Assembly: GCA_019635575.1 (NCBI GenBank)
Contig: JAHBZF010000029.1
Span: 1-32,274, forward strand
Length of the DNA stretch: 32,274 nucleotides
DNA from: Pseudolabrys sp.
GTDB taxonomy: Bacteria; Pseudomonadota; Alphaproteobacteria; Rhizobiales; Xanthobacteraceae
Direction: 5' to 3'
The notes beneath the pieces were generated by a model. The model worked only from the letters and a program-made list of their open reading frames with translations. It was not told the DNA's origin and made no database searches. Of the stretch, positions 25,169 to 31,215 are shown piece by piece. Made by a program: the position numbers and the translations under genes. Position 1 is the stretch's first letter, and the number at the start of each line of letters is the position of its first letter.

Positions 25169-26161
25169 TTACTTGGTGAGCATGCCCTTGAGCTTATCGA
25201 TATTGGCCGGGCTCAGTTTCTTCAGGTCGTCCCAGTAGACATCGACGGCCACTTTCTTGAACTCGGGCCCGAAATTCACGCTCTTGATGCCGGCTTTGGC
25301 CTGCATGTCGAGCGTCTCCTTGGTCTTGTCGGCGGTATACTGCTCGTTGGCTTTCTCAAACCAGACGACGGCATCGTCGAGCACCTTGCGCTGCGCTGCG
25401 GAGAGCGAGTCGTATTTGCCCTTGTTCATGAGAATATTGACGATCACGTTGTAGAAACCGGGATCGACGCGGACCTTGGTGAGCTTTTGCCAGCCGAAGT
25501 CGTCGATACCCCACAACGGCCAGCCATAGCCCTGCACCGTGCCGCGCTCCAGCGCGGTGTAGACTTCCGGCGCGGCAATGTTCGCGCTGGTGATGCCGTA
25601 GTGCTTGAACAGCGCGTTGTAGTTCGGCTGGCCGCGGAAGCGTTGCCCGCGCAGATCATCGATCTTCGCGACCGGCATATCCTTGGTCACATAGAGATGG
25701 AACGGCACGCCGACGCCGTAAGTCGTGAGATAGAGCGCACCGATCCGCTCGGTCGCGAGCTTGCTGAGGAAGTCGTAAGCGCCGGACTTGCGCTGTTCGG
25801 CTACCGACATGTCGGAGAGGATTTGCGCATCGCCCTCGACCATCAGACTTTTATAATAGGCCGGCGGGATCGAGGCGATGTCGAGGACACCTGTCTTCAA
25901 AGCTTGTGCCTGGCCATCGGCCGGCACCGCTTCGGGGCCGCCGACGATGCGGATCTGCAACGTGCCCTTGCCGGTTTCGTTGACGTGATCAACGAAGCGC
26001 TTGAACGGAACTCCGTAGGTGGTGGAGGGCGGCACGAACACGGCGGCCTTCAGCGTGATCTCCTGCGCCGCGGCGGCGAGGCCGGACACCAGCAGCGCGC
26101 CGACTGCGGCGGCGGCTGTGAGCCGAAGGGACTGGAGGGGGATCCGACGCGAAGCCAGCAT
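25169..26161 (-). CDS. dctP: TRAP transporter periplasmic binding protein (DctP)
   Basis: This is a 330-residue extracytoplasmic receptor of the DctP family. The signal peptide is MLASRRIPLQSLRLT followed by an Ala/Gly/Val-rich core ending ASGLAAAAQ, predicted cleavage near residue 34. The mature protein has the DctP order: LKAAVFVPPSTTYGVPFKRF, then the ligand-site DDLRGQRFRGQPNYN, where an arginine usually binds the ligand carboxylate, and later ALERGTVQGYGWPLWG. I chose the ATG at 26161, which is preceded by AAGGAG. An in-frame TTG two codons upstream is less likely. The gene heads the leftward TRAP-hydroxylase operon. The ligand is probably a carboxylate. Confidence 0.9.
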   Translation of the reverse strand: MLASRRIPLQSLRLTAAAAVGALLVSGLAAAAQEITLKAAVFVPPSTTYGVPFKRFVDHVNETGKGTLQIRIVGGPEAVPADGQAQALKTGVLDIASIPPAYYKSLMVEGDAQILSDMSVAEQRKSGAYDFLSKLATERIGALYLTTYGVGVPFHLYVTKDMPVAKIDDLRGQRFRGQPNYNALFKHYGITSANIAAPEVYTALERGTVQGYGWPLWGIDDFGWQKLTKVRVDPGFYNVIVNILMNKGKYDSLSAAQRKVLDDAVVWFEKANEQYTADKTKETLDMQAKAGIKSVNFGPEFKKVAVDVYWDDLKKLSPANIDKLKGMLTK

Positions 26162-26224
26162 AATCAAATCTCCTTCGGTTTAGAAAAAATACAGGCTCGC
26201 TACCATGTTATTAGTCTAAAATAC

Positions 26225-26230
26225 CGTCAA
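26225..26230 (-). promoter_or_regulatory. Possible -35 hexamer (TTGACG) for the dctP operon
   Basis: Read leftward, TTGACG lies about 65 bp upstream of the dctP ATG. The downstream AT-rich GTATTTTAGACTAATAAC does not give a clean -10 hexamer at 17 bp, so this is only a candidate. Confidence 0.25.
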
Positions 26231-26264
26231 GATACTTCATGTGCCAAAAGCGAATTTAATTTAG

Positions 26265-26276
26265 GCAAATATTTGC
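26265..26276. promoter_or_regulatory. 12-bp perfect palindrome, candidate operator
   Basis: GCAAATATTTGC is perfectly self-complementary and lies 104 bp upstream of the dctP ATG, within an AT-rich stretch that otherwise shows no coding potential. It would suit a homodimeric regulator such as the TetR protein encoded at 30025. Binding is inference. Confidence 0.4.
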
Positions 26277-26354
26277 GGCGTTGCAGCAAAATGCTGCGTA
26301 TGCGTCCGCGCCGCCGGTGATGAAGCTTGCGCCTCTTGGTGATGCAACGCCGTC

Positions 26355-26387
26355 GTCAAAAACAATTGCTATATCGCTGTTTTTGAC
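26355..26387. promoter_or_regulatory. 10-bp inverted repeat, candidate operator for the rightward operon
   Basis: GTCAAAAACA (26355-26364) is matched by TGTTTTTGAC (26378-26387), a perfect 10-bp inverted repeat with a 13-nt spacer. The right arm overlaps TTGACT (26383-26388), a -35-like hexamer; a TAGGCT follows at 26403 but at short spacing (14 bp). The 33-bp size and position between divergent operons fit a dimeric regulator site. Confidence 0.45.
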
Positions 26388-26480
26388 TTCACCGGGTCGC
26401 GCTAGGCTGAGCGAAGTCGTTGTCGTGAGAGGGAAATCGCCGAATAAACTGGCGTGATGTAGCCCGGCATTCGATTTTAT

Positions 26481-26509
26481 TTGTTCAAAACCGAAGAAGA
26501 TTATATCGT
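26481..26509 (+). promoter_or_regulatory. Possible promoter for the VOC/tarD-like/Rieske operon
   Basis: TTGTTC at 26481-26486 and TATCGT at 26504-26509 are separated by 17 bp; TATATC at 26502-26507 gives 15 bp. Either reading would put transcription start about 70 bp upstream of the VOC ATG. This rests on hexamer resemblance only. Confidence 0.28.
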
Positions 26510-26587
26510 GCGGATACTGTTATCGTCTTTCGATCGCTGTTTCCCGTTCCCAGTATTGGGGCATTGCCAGCCACAACGGAGACCGTC

Positions 26588-26986
26588 ATGGGCAAGATCA
26601 GGCATATCGCCATCCAGGTACCAGATCTCGAAAAGGCCGCAGCCTTCTATCAGAACGTATTCGATCTTCAGCGCGTCAGTGCCGCCGAGAGCCCGATCGG
26701 CAATGCCGTGTCGCTGTCCGACGGTGTCGTCAATCTGACCTTGCTGCATTTCCCCGAAGGCACCAAGGGCGGCAAGGGCGGCCCCGATTGGGCCGGGCTG
26801 CATCATATCGGTTTCGTCGTCGAAGACGAGGACAAGACCGCCGACAAGATCAAGCAGAATGGCGGCGAATTCTTCATGCAGTTGCCGAAGTATCCCGGCG
26901 TGGATGCCGAGAAGAAATACAAGGATGTCAACGGCGTCGTGTTCGACGTCTCGCCGCACGACTGGCGTCAGACGAAAGAAGGATGA
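26588..26986 (+). CDS. VOC-superfamily protein (glyoxalase/bleomycin-resistance/dioxygenase fold)
   Basis: This is a 132-residue single VOC module pair. It opens GKIRHIAIQVPDLEKAAAFY, the usual first strand and helix. Metal-ligand candidates are His6 and His73 (GLHHIGF) plus Asp120 (GVVFDVSP), where most VOC enzymes have Glu. Small VOC proteins serve as lyases, isomerases, dioxygenases or epimerases, so no reaction can be named. The ATG at 26588 follows CGGAGACC; a longer frame upstream lacks a ribosome site. Its stop overlaps the next start as ATGA (26983-26986), tying it to the tarD-like enzyme. It is the first gene of the rightward operon. Confidence 0.85.
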   Translation: MGKIRHIAIQVPDLEKAAAFYQNVFDLQRVSAAESPIGNAVSLSDGVVNLTLLHFPEGTKGGKGGPDWAGLHHIGFVVEDEDKTADKIKQNGGEFFMQLPKYPGVDAEKKYKDVNGVVFDVSPHDWRQTKEG

Positions 26987-28146
26987 TGCGCATCACCGCC
27001 GTCAGGGAGCGCACGGTGCAACTCGCGGCCGCCACCCGGAATGCCAGCATCGGATTTGGTGCGATGACGGCGAGTGCGCTTTGCATTGAGACTGACGGCA
27101 TGCGTGATGGCCGGCCACTGGTGGGCCTCGCCTTCGATTCCATCGGACGCTACGGCCACGGCGGCTTGTTGCGGGAGCGTTTCATTCCGCGGCTGCTGGC
27201 GGCCGATCCGTCGCGCTATGACGACGGCAACGGCGGCATCGACCCACACCGCGCCTGGGATGTGGTGATGACCGACGAAAAAGCCGGTGGTCACGGCGAA
27301 CGCTGCGGGGCGGTCGGCCTGATCGATGCCGCGTTATGGGATCTGGTGGCGAAACATCGTGATGAGCCGCTATGGCGTACGCTTGCGCGCGATGACGGTG
27401 TATCGGCGTCGGCCAGGATCGCGCTCTATGCCAGCGGTGGGCACTATCGCGATGCCGATGACGTTCCGGCGCTGTGCGACGATGTGAGGCGCGCGATCGG
27501 CAAGGGCCATCATCGTTTCAAGATCAAGATCGGCGGTGCCCCGCTCATGGACGACATGGCGCGTATCGATGCCGTGCTCGACATCCTGGGGCCGGGGATG
27601 ACGCTCGCCGTCGACGGCAACGGCATGTTCAGCCGCGATCGGACCATGGAGTATCTCGACGCGCTCAAGGGCCGGCCGCTGGCCTGGATCGAAGAGCCGG
27701 TGCATCCGCTAGATTTCGATCTGCATCGCGAGATCGCGGCGTTGTCGCCGTTGCCGCTGGCGACTGGCGAGAATCTGTTCTCACGCGACGATGCCCGTAA
27801 CCTGTTACGCCATGGTGGTCTGCGTGCGGACCGCGACCGGCTGCAGTTCGACATTTCGCTAAGTTACGGCATCGTCGAATATCGCCGCATCCTCGATGAA
27901 ATGCGTGCGCAAGGCTGGGATCGCGCGCGCTGCGCGCCGCATGCCGGGCACCTGTTCGCGGCGCACGGCGTTGCCGGTCTGGGTCTCGGTCTCGCCGAAG
28001 TGGCCATGGACGATAGGAGCCTGTTCGGTCGGATTACGGCGGGTCTGCCGCTGCACGACGGCGTGGCGACCTTGCCGGATGCGCCCGGCACGGGCTTTGA
28101 GGCTTGTCCTGCTTATGCGGATATTTTCGGCGAACTCCTGAACTGA
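26983..28146 (+). CDS. Enolase-superfamily dehydratase, D-tartrate dehydratase (TarD)-like
   Basis: Members of this subgroup abstract the proton alpha to a carboxylate; D-tartrate dehydratase yields oxaloacetate. The 387-residue protein resembles the Bradyrhizobium TarD sequence along its length: a RNASIGFGAMT start region, SIGRYGHGGLLRERF, NEKPGGHGER-like DEKAGGHGER (98-107) and LQFDISLSYG. Expected catalytic residues are present: Lys180 and Lys182 (FKIKIGGAP), metal ligands Asp211 (AVDGNG), Glu237 or Glu238 (WIEEP) and Glu263 (TGENLFS), and the base His320 (CAPHAGH). Two ATGs in tandem (26983 and 26986) are possible starts; the first overlaps the VOC stop. A different hydroxy-acid substrate is possible, because the rest of the operon is for aromatic compounds. 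Confidence 0.85.
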   Translation: MMRITAVRERTVQLAAATRNASIGFGAMTASALCIETDGMRDGRPLVGLAFDSIGRYGHGGLLRERFIPRLLAADPSRYDDGNGGIDPHRAWDVVMTDEKAGGHGERCGAVGLIDAALWDLVAKHRDEPLWRTLARDDGVSASARIALYASGGHYRDADDVPALCDDVRRAIGKGHHRFKIKIGGAPLMDDMARIDAVLDILGPGMTLAVDGNGMFSRDRTMEYLDALKGRPLAWIEEPVHPLDFDLHREIAALSPLPLATGENLFSRDDARNLLRHGGLRADRDRLQFDISLSYGIVEYRRILDEMRAQGWDRARCAPHAGHLFAAHGVAGLGLGLAEVAMDDRSLFGRITAGLPLHDGVATLPDAPGTGFEACPAYADIFGELLN

Positions 28147-28186
28147 TCTGCGGACGCGCGCGATAGAGCTTGGAAGTGAGGCGACC

Positions 28187-29530
28187 ATGATGAACGGCAA
28201 GGAAGAAATGGCGGCCACGGCACCCACTGCGGCGGATATTCGCGGGTTAGTGCAACCCAACCGCGTGCACCGCCGCGCTTATGCCGATCCGGCCGTTTTC
28301 GAGTTGGAGATGGAACGGATTTTCAGCCGGCTCTGGATCTATGTGGCGCACGAAAGCCAACTCAAGAAGCCCGGCGATTTCGTCCGCACGCGGCTCGCCC
28401 ATCATGAAGTGCTGGTGACCCGCAGCGATGATGGTCGCATCAACGTATTGCGCAATCGCTGCCCGCATCGCGGCGCGCGGCTGTGCATGTCCGAGCGCGG
28501 CACCAGCCGTTTGTTCAGTTGTCCGTACCACGCCTGGGTGTTCCGCCCGGACGGCTCGCTGTCGTCGGTGCCGCATCGCAAGAGCTATCCGGCCGAATTC
28601 GATCTCAACGATCCCCTCAATCAGATGCAGCGGTTCGAGCAGATCGCCGTCTATCGCGGCTTCGTGTTCGCGACGCTCAATCCGAATCCCGAGCCGCTGA
28701 CGACGCATCTCGGCGAAATGACCGATGTGATCGACAATCTTGTCGATCGCGCGCCGGACGGCGAGATCGAGATGGCGGATTCCAGCTTCTCCATGGAGTA
28801 TCGCGGCAACTGGAAGCTGCACATGGAGAATGCCAACGACATTTTCCATCCGAGCTTCGTACATTCCTCGTCGGTCATGCCGGCGCGCCGCGCCCCCGCC
28901 AATGCCTCGATCCTCGATCAGGATCAGACGCGGGAAATGCTGATGGCCAATGGCTTCGGCTACGAGGAATGGGAAGGCATTCAGCTCAACGGCCTCGCCG
29001 CTGGCCACACCTATATGACGAATTTCTACAACAAAGGCGTGCTGTCGAACCAGCAGACCGATCCGGTGATCGCACGCTATCGCGCGGCGCTGGCGGCGCG
29101 GCTCGGCGAGGACAAGGCCAACGCCGTTCTCGGCATGAACCGCTTCAACAACATCATCTATCCGAACCTGATCATCAACGCGCAATATCAGCAGATGCGC
29201 GTGGTGACGCCGCTCGCCGTCGATCGCTCGCTGGTGCGCATCTTCTGCTTCCGGCTCAAGGGCGCGCCCGATGAGATGTTTCACCGGTCGATCCGCTTCC
29301 TCACCACGCTGGGCTCGCCGGCATCGATGATTCTTTCCGATGACGTCGAGATGCTGGAGCGTTGTCAGCAGGGGCTGGAACGGGACGATGGCCCGTGGGT
29401 TGATTTCTCGCGTGGCCTCGGTGGCGATCGTGCAGAAGCGGCCGGCGCGGTGTCCGGCCTCGCCAGTGAGATGCCGATGCGGGTGCAGTTTCAGGCTTGG
29501 GTCAACTATCTCACGGCCGAGGCGGCATGA
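28187..29530 (+). CDS. Rieske-type aromatic ring-hydroxylating oxygenase, alpha subunit
   Basis: This is the catalytic subunit of a multicomponent oxygenase. In 447 residues it has a Rieske domain with Cys92, His94, Cys112 and His115 (RCPHRGARLC and SCPYHAW) and a catalytic domain with Asp218, His221 and His226 (NDIFHPSFVH). This is the D-x2-H-x4-H pattern that bridges the Rieske cluster and binds mononuclear iron. It lies in one operon with the beta subunit, whose start overlaps its stop by ATGA (29527-29530). The ATG at 28187 follows GTGAGG; a second ATG is the next codon. No reductase or ferredoxin gene is in the window, so electrons must come from partners encoded elsewhere. The ring substrate cannot be told from these motifs. 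Confidence 0.94.
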   Translation: MMNGKEEMAATAPTAADIRGLVQPNRVHRRAYADPAVFELEMERIFSRLWIYVAHESQLKKPGDFVRTRLAHHEVLVTRSDDGRINVLRNRCPHRGARLCMSERGTSRLFSCPYHAWVFRPDGSLSSVPHRKSYPAEFDLNDPLNQMQRFEQIAVYRGFVFATLNPNPEPLTTHLGEMTDVIDNLVDRAPDGEIEMADSSFSMEYRGNWKLHMENANDIFHPSFVHSSSVMPARRAPANASILDQDQTREMLMANGFGYEEWEGIQLNGLAAGHTYMTNFYNKGVLSNQQTDPVIARYRAALAARLGEDKANAVLGMNRFNNIIYPNLIINAQYQQMRVVTPLAVDRSLVRIFCFRLKGAPDEMFHRSIRFLTTLGSPASMILSDDVEMLERCQQGLERDDGPWVDFSRGLGGDRAEAAGAVSGLASEMPMRVQFQAWVNYLTAEAA

Positions 29531-30009
29531 TGCTCGACTATCAGACTCAGCGCCGAATCGAGTCGTTTTTGCACGACGAGGCGAAGTTGCTCGACGGCGG
29601 GGACTTCGAGGGATGGCTGAAACTCTACGAGCCGCAGGGCATCTACTGGATGCCGAGCCAACCCGGCCAGACCGATCCGCTCAACGTCGCGTCGATCGTC
29701 TACGAGGATCACGGCATCCTGTCGATCCGGGTACAGCGGCTGCTGGAGGAGCGGGCGCTGGTGCTGACGCCGATGCCGCGCACCACCCATCTGGTCAGCA
29801 ACATCGAAGCGCGGCCCGGGGAGGACGGCGATTATACGGTCCAGGCTGCATTCGTGTGCATCGAGCATCAGGCCGACAAACAGAGGATTTACTCCGGCCG
29901 CCACACCTATCATCTTGCTCCCGCCGACGATTCGTTCCGGATCAGGCTGAAGCGGGTCGATCTGGTAAATTGCGACGGAACGCACGTGCCGATGGCGATC
30001 CCGCTCTAA
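29527..30009 (+). CDS. Ring-hydroxylating oxygenase, beta subunit
   Basis: The 160-residue small subunit of the SnoaL/NTF2-like fold forms the alpha3-beta3 hexamer of benzoate- and naphthalene-type oxygenases and has no cofactor. It shows the family start RRIESFLHDEAKLLDGGDFEGW, given here as RIESFLHDEAKLL then DGGDFEGWLKLY, followed by YWMP near residue 42. Later are RTTHLVSNIE and a C-terminal YSGRHTYHL and RLKRVDLVNCDG. The ATG at 29527 overlaps the alpha-subunit stop. It is followed 15 bp later by the TetR gene. Length and position make the assignment secure. Confidence 0.9.
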   Translation: MMLDYQTQRRIESFLHDEAKLLDGGDFEGWLKLYEPQGIYWMPSQPGQTDPLNVASIVYEDHGILSIRVQRLLEERALVLTPMPRTTHLVSNIEARPGEDGDYTVQAAFVCIEHQADKQRIYSGRHTYHLAPADDSFRIRLKRVDLVNCDGTHVPMAIPL

Positions 30010-30024
30010 CAGTCCGGTTCTCTC

Positions 30025-30603
30025 GTGGTTCAGGTCAAAAAGAAATTCGTCCAGCAGGCGATCCTCGACAGCGCCCATGACCTGTTTTCGCAGAAGGGCT
30101 ATCACGACACGACCTTGCAGGAGATCGCTGATCTCGCCGGCGTCGGGGTCAGCAGCCTCTATTCCTATTTTCCGTCGAAACTGCATCTGCTCTATGCGGT
30201 GGAGGAGCCTTGGTACAAGGAATCCTTCACCCGGCTGGAACAGCGCGTCGCCAAGCTGAAAACGCCGCGCGATAAATTGCGGGCGATCCTGCTCGGCGTC
30301 TGGCGCGATATCCCGATGGAAAATATCGGTATGGCCAACAGCCTGATCGAGGCGCTGGCGTCTGCGGATCCTAAGCAGAAAAAGCCGGCGCAACTGCTGC
30401 AATGGGCCGAAGAACGGCTGATGATCATGCTGCGCGATGCGCTGCCAGGCAAAAGCGGTGACGACGCCTATGCGGTTTTGTCGAATCTGTTCCTGATGGC
30501 CTATGACGGGTTCGTCATCAACCGCCGGCTCAACGATCTGCGCGACATCGAGCGGATGTCTGACACGCTGTGCGATATCCTGCTTGGCGCCGGAAAACCC
30601 TGA
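30025..30603 (+). CDS. TetR/AcrR-family transcriptional regulator
   Basis: The 192-residue protein has a TetR helix-turn-helix (AILDSAHDLFSQKGYHDTT then LQEIADLAGVGVSSLYSYF, about residues 10-50) followed by a helical ligand-binding domain. The start is GTG at 30025, 15 bp after the beta subunit gene, with a poor ribosome site, so it is probably expressed at a low level as the last gene of the oxygenase operon. It is a natural candidate to bind the palindromes in the 26162-26587 gap and thus control both the TRAP-hydroxylase and VOC/tarD/oxygenase operons. The effector is unknown. The convergent hydrolase gene ends 12 bp further on. Confidence 0.88.
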   Translation: MVQVKKKFVQQAILDSAHDLFSQKGYHDTTLQEIADLAGVGVSSLYSYFPSKLHLLYAVEEPWYKESFTRLEQRVAKLKTPRDKLRAILLGVWRDIPMENIGMANSLIEALASADPKQKKPAQLLQWAEERLMIMLRDALPGKSGDDAYAVLSNLFLMAYDGFVINRRLNDLRDIERMSDTLCDILLGAGKP

Positions 30604-30615
30604 GTTTGTCTCGGT

Positions 30616-31215
30616 TCAGCCGTTAAAGGCGGCAATCGCGTCAGCGACGGTGACGATCTTTGCCACCGGCCGCAATCCGTCGATCGCCGCGCGGTGCAAC
30701 TCCTCGGTGAAGGCGGCGCAGCCGTCCTCGATCACCGTGCAATGAAATTCCCGCACATGCGCGTCGCGAACCGACGAGGCTACGCCGCCATTGGTGACGA
30801 TGCCGGTGAAGTAGAGATCCTCAATGCCGCATTTGCGCAGCACCCATTCCAGTCGCGAGGCGTGAAAGGCGGAATAGGCGATCTTCTCGACCGCGGTATC
30901 GACCGGCGTGAGTTCGTCGATCACCTGCTGCCCCCACGAACCCGGCATGAAATCGCCTTCCGCCAGAAACGGCCGCAGCGCCTTGAGATGCGGGGAGATG
31001 ATCGGTTCGCCGCCGCGGCCGGGAACCAGCGTGAACAGCGTAGCGACGATCAGCACGCCGTTGTTGCGCGCGGCGGTCACCAGCGGCGCGAGCCGCGCGG
31101 GCAGCGTGGCGATCGCCGGGGCGCTCTGCCCAGCACGGCCGTAGGCGCCATTCGGATGCAGGAAATCGTTTTGCAGGTCGCCAAGGACCAGCGCGGTGCG
31201 GGCTTTGTCGGTCAT
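30616..31215 (-). CDS. Isochorismatase-fold (cysteine hydrolase superfamily) protein lacking the catalytic Cys
   Basis: The 199-residue protein has the isochorismatase fold: GDLQNDFLHP with Asp13, VEKIAYSAF with Lys111, and the nucleophile region GIVTNGGVASSVRDA. In amidohydrolases of this family (nicotinamidase, N-carbamoylsarcosine amidase, maleamate or biuret amidases) the motif reads TNxCV; here residue 144 is Gly. EntB/PhzD-type isochorismatases also have Gly there and hydrolyse vinyl ethers using the Asp and Lys. So this protein may not be an amidase, despite its pairing with hydantoinase. The ATG at 31215 overlaps the hydantoinase stop as ATGA (31212-31215), so the two are coupled. Longer frames further upstream run into hydantoinase coding sequence. 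Confidence 0.85.
   Translation of the reverse strand: MTDKARTALVLGDLQNDFLHPNGAYGRAGQSAPAIATLPARLAPLVTAARNNGVLIVATLFTLVPGRGGEPIISPHLKALRPFLAEGDFMPGSWGQQVIDELTPVDTAVEKIAYSAFHASRLEWVLRKCGIEDLYFTGIVTNGGVASSVRDAHVREFHCTVIEDGCAAFTEELHRAAIDGLRPVAKIVTVADAIAAFNG

Larger units (their letters stand above)
26162..26587. other. 426-bp intergenic control region between dctP and the VOC/tarD-like operon
   Basis: This AT-richer gap is the only stretch over 300 bp in the window without a recognisable gene. It lies between two divergent operons and holds a 12-bp palindrome (26265-26276), a 6-bp-stem hairpin GCAGCA-AAA-TGCTGC (26283-26297), a 10-bp inverted repeat (26355-26387) and promoter-like hexamers. It probably contains both promoters and their regulator sites. 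I found no convincing small gene or tRNA. Confidence 0.7.

Noticed and set aside
26226-26250. Sigma-54 promoter (TGGCAC ... TTGA read leftward) before dctP.
   Set aside because: The TGGCAC is present but the conserved GC of the -12 element at the required distance is not.
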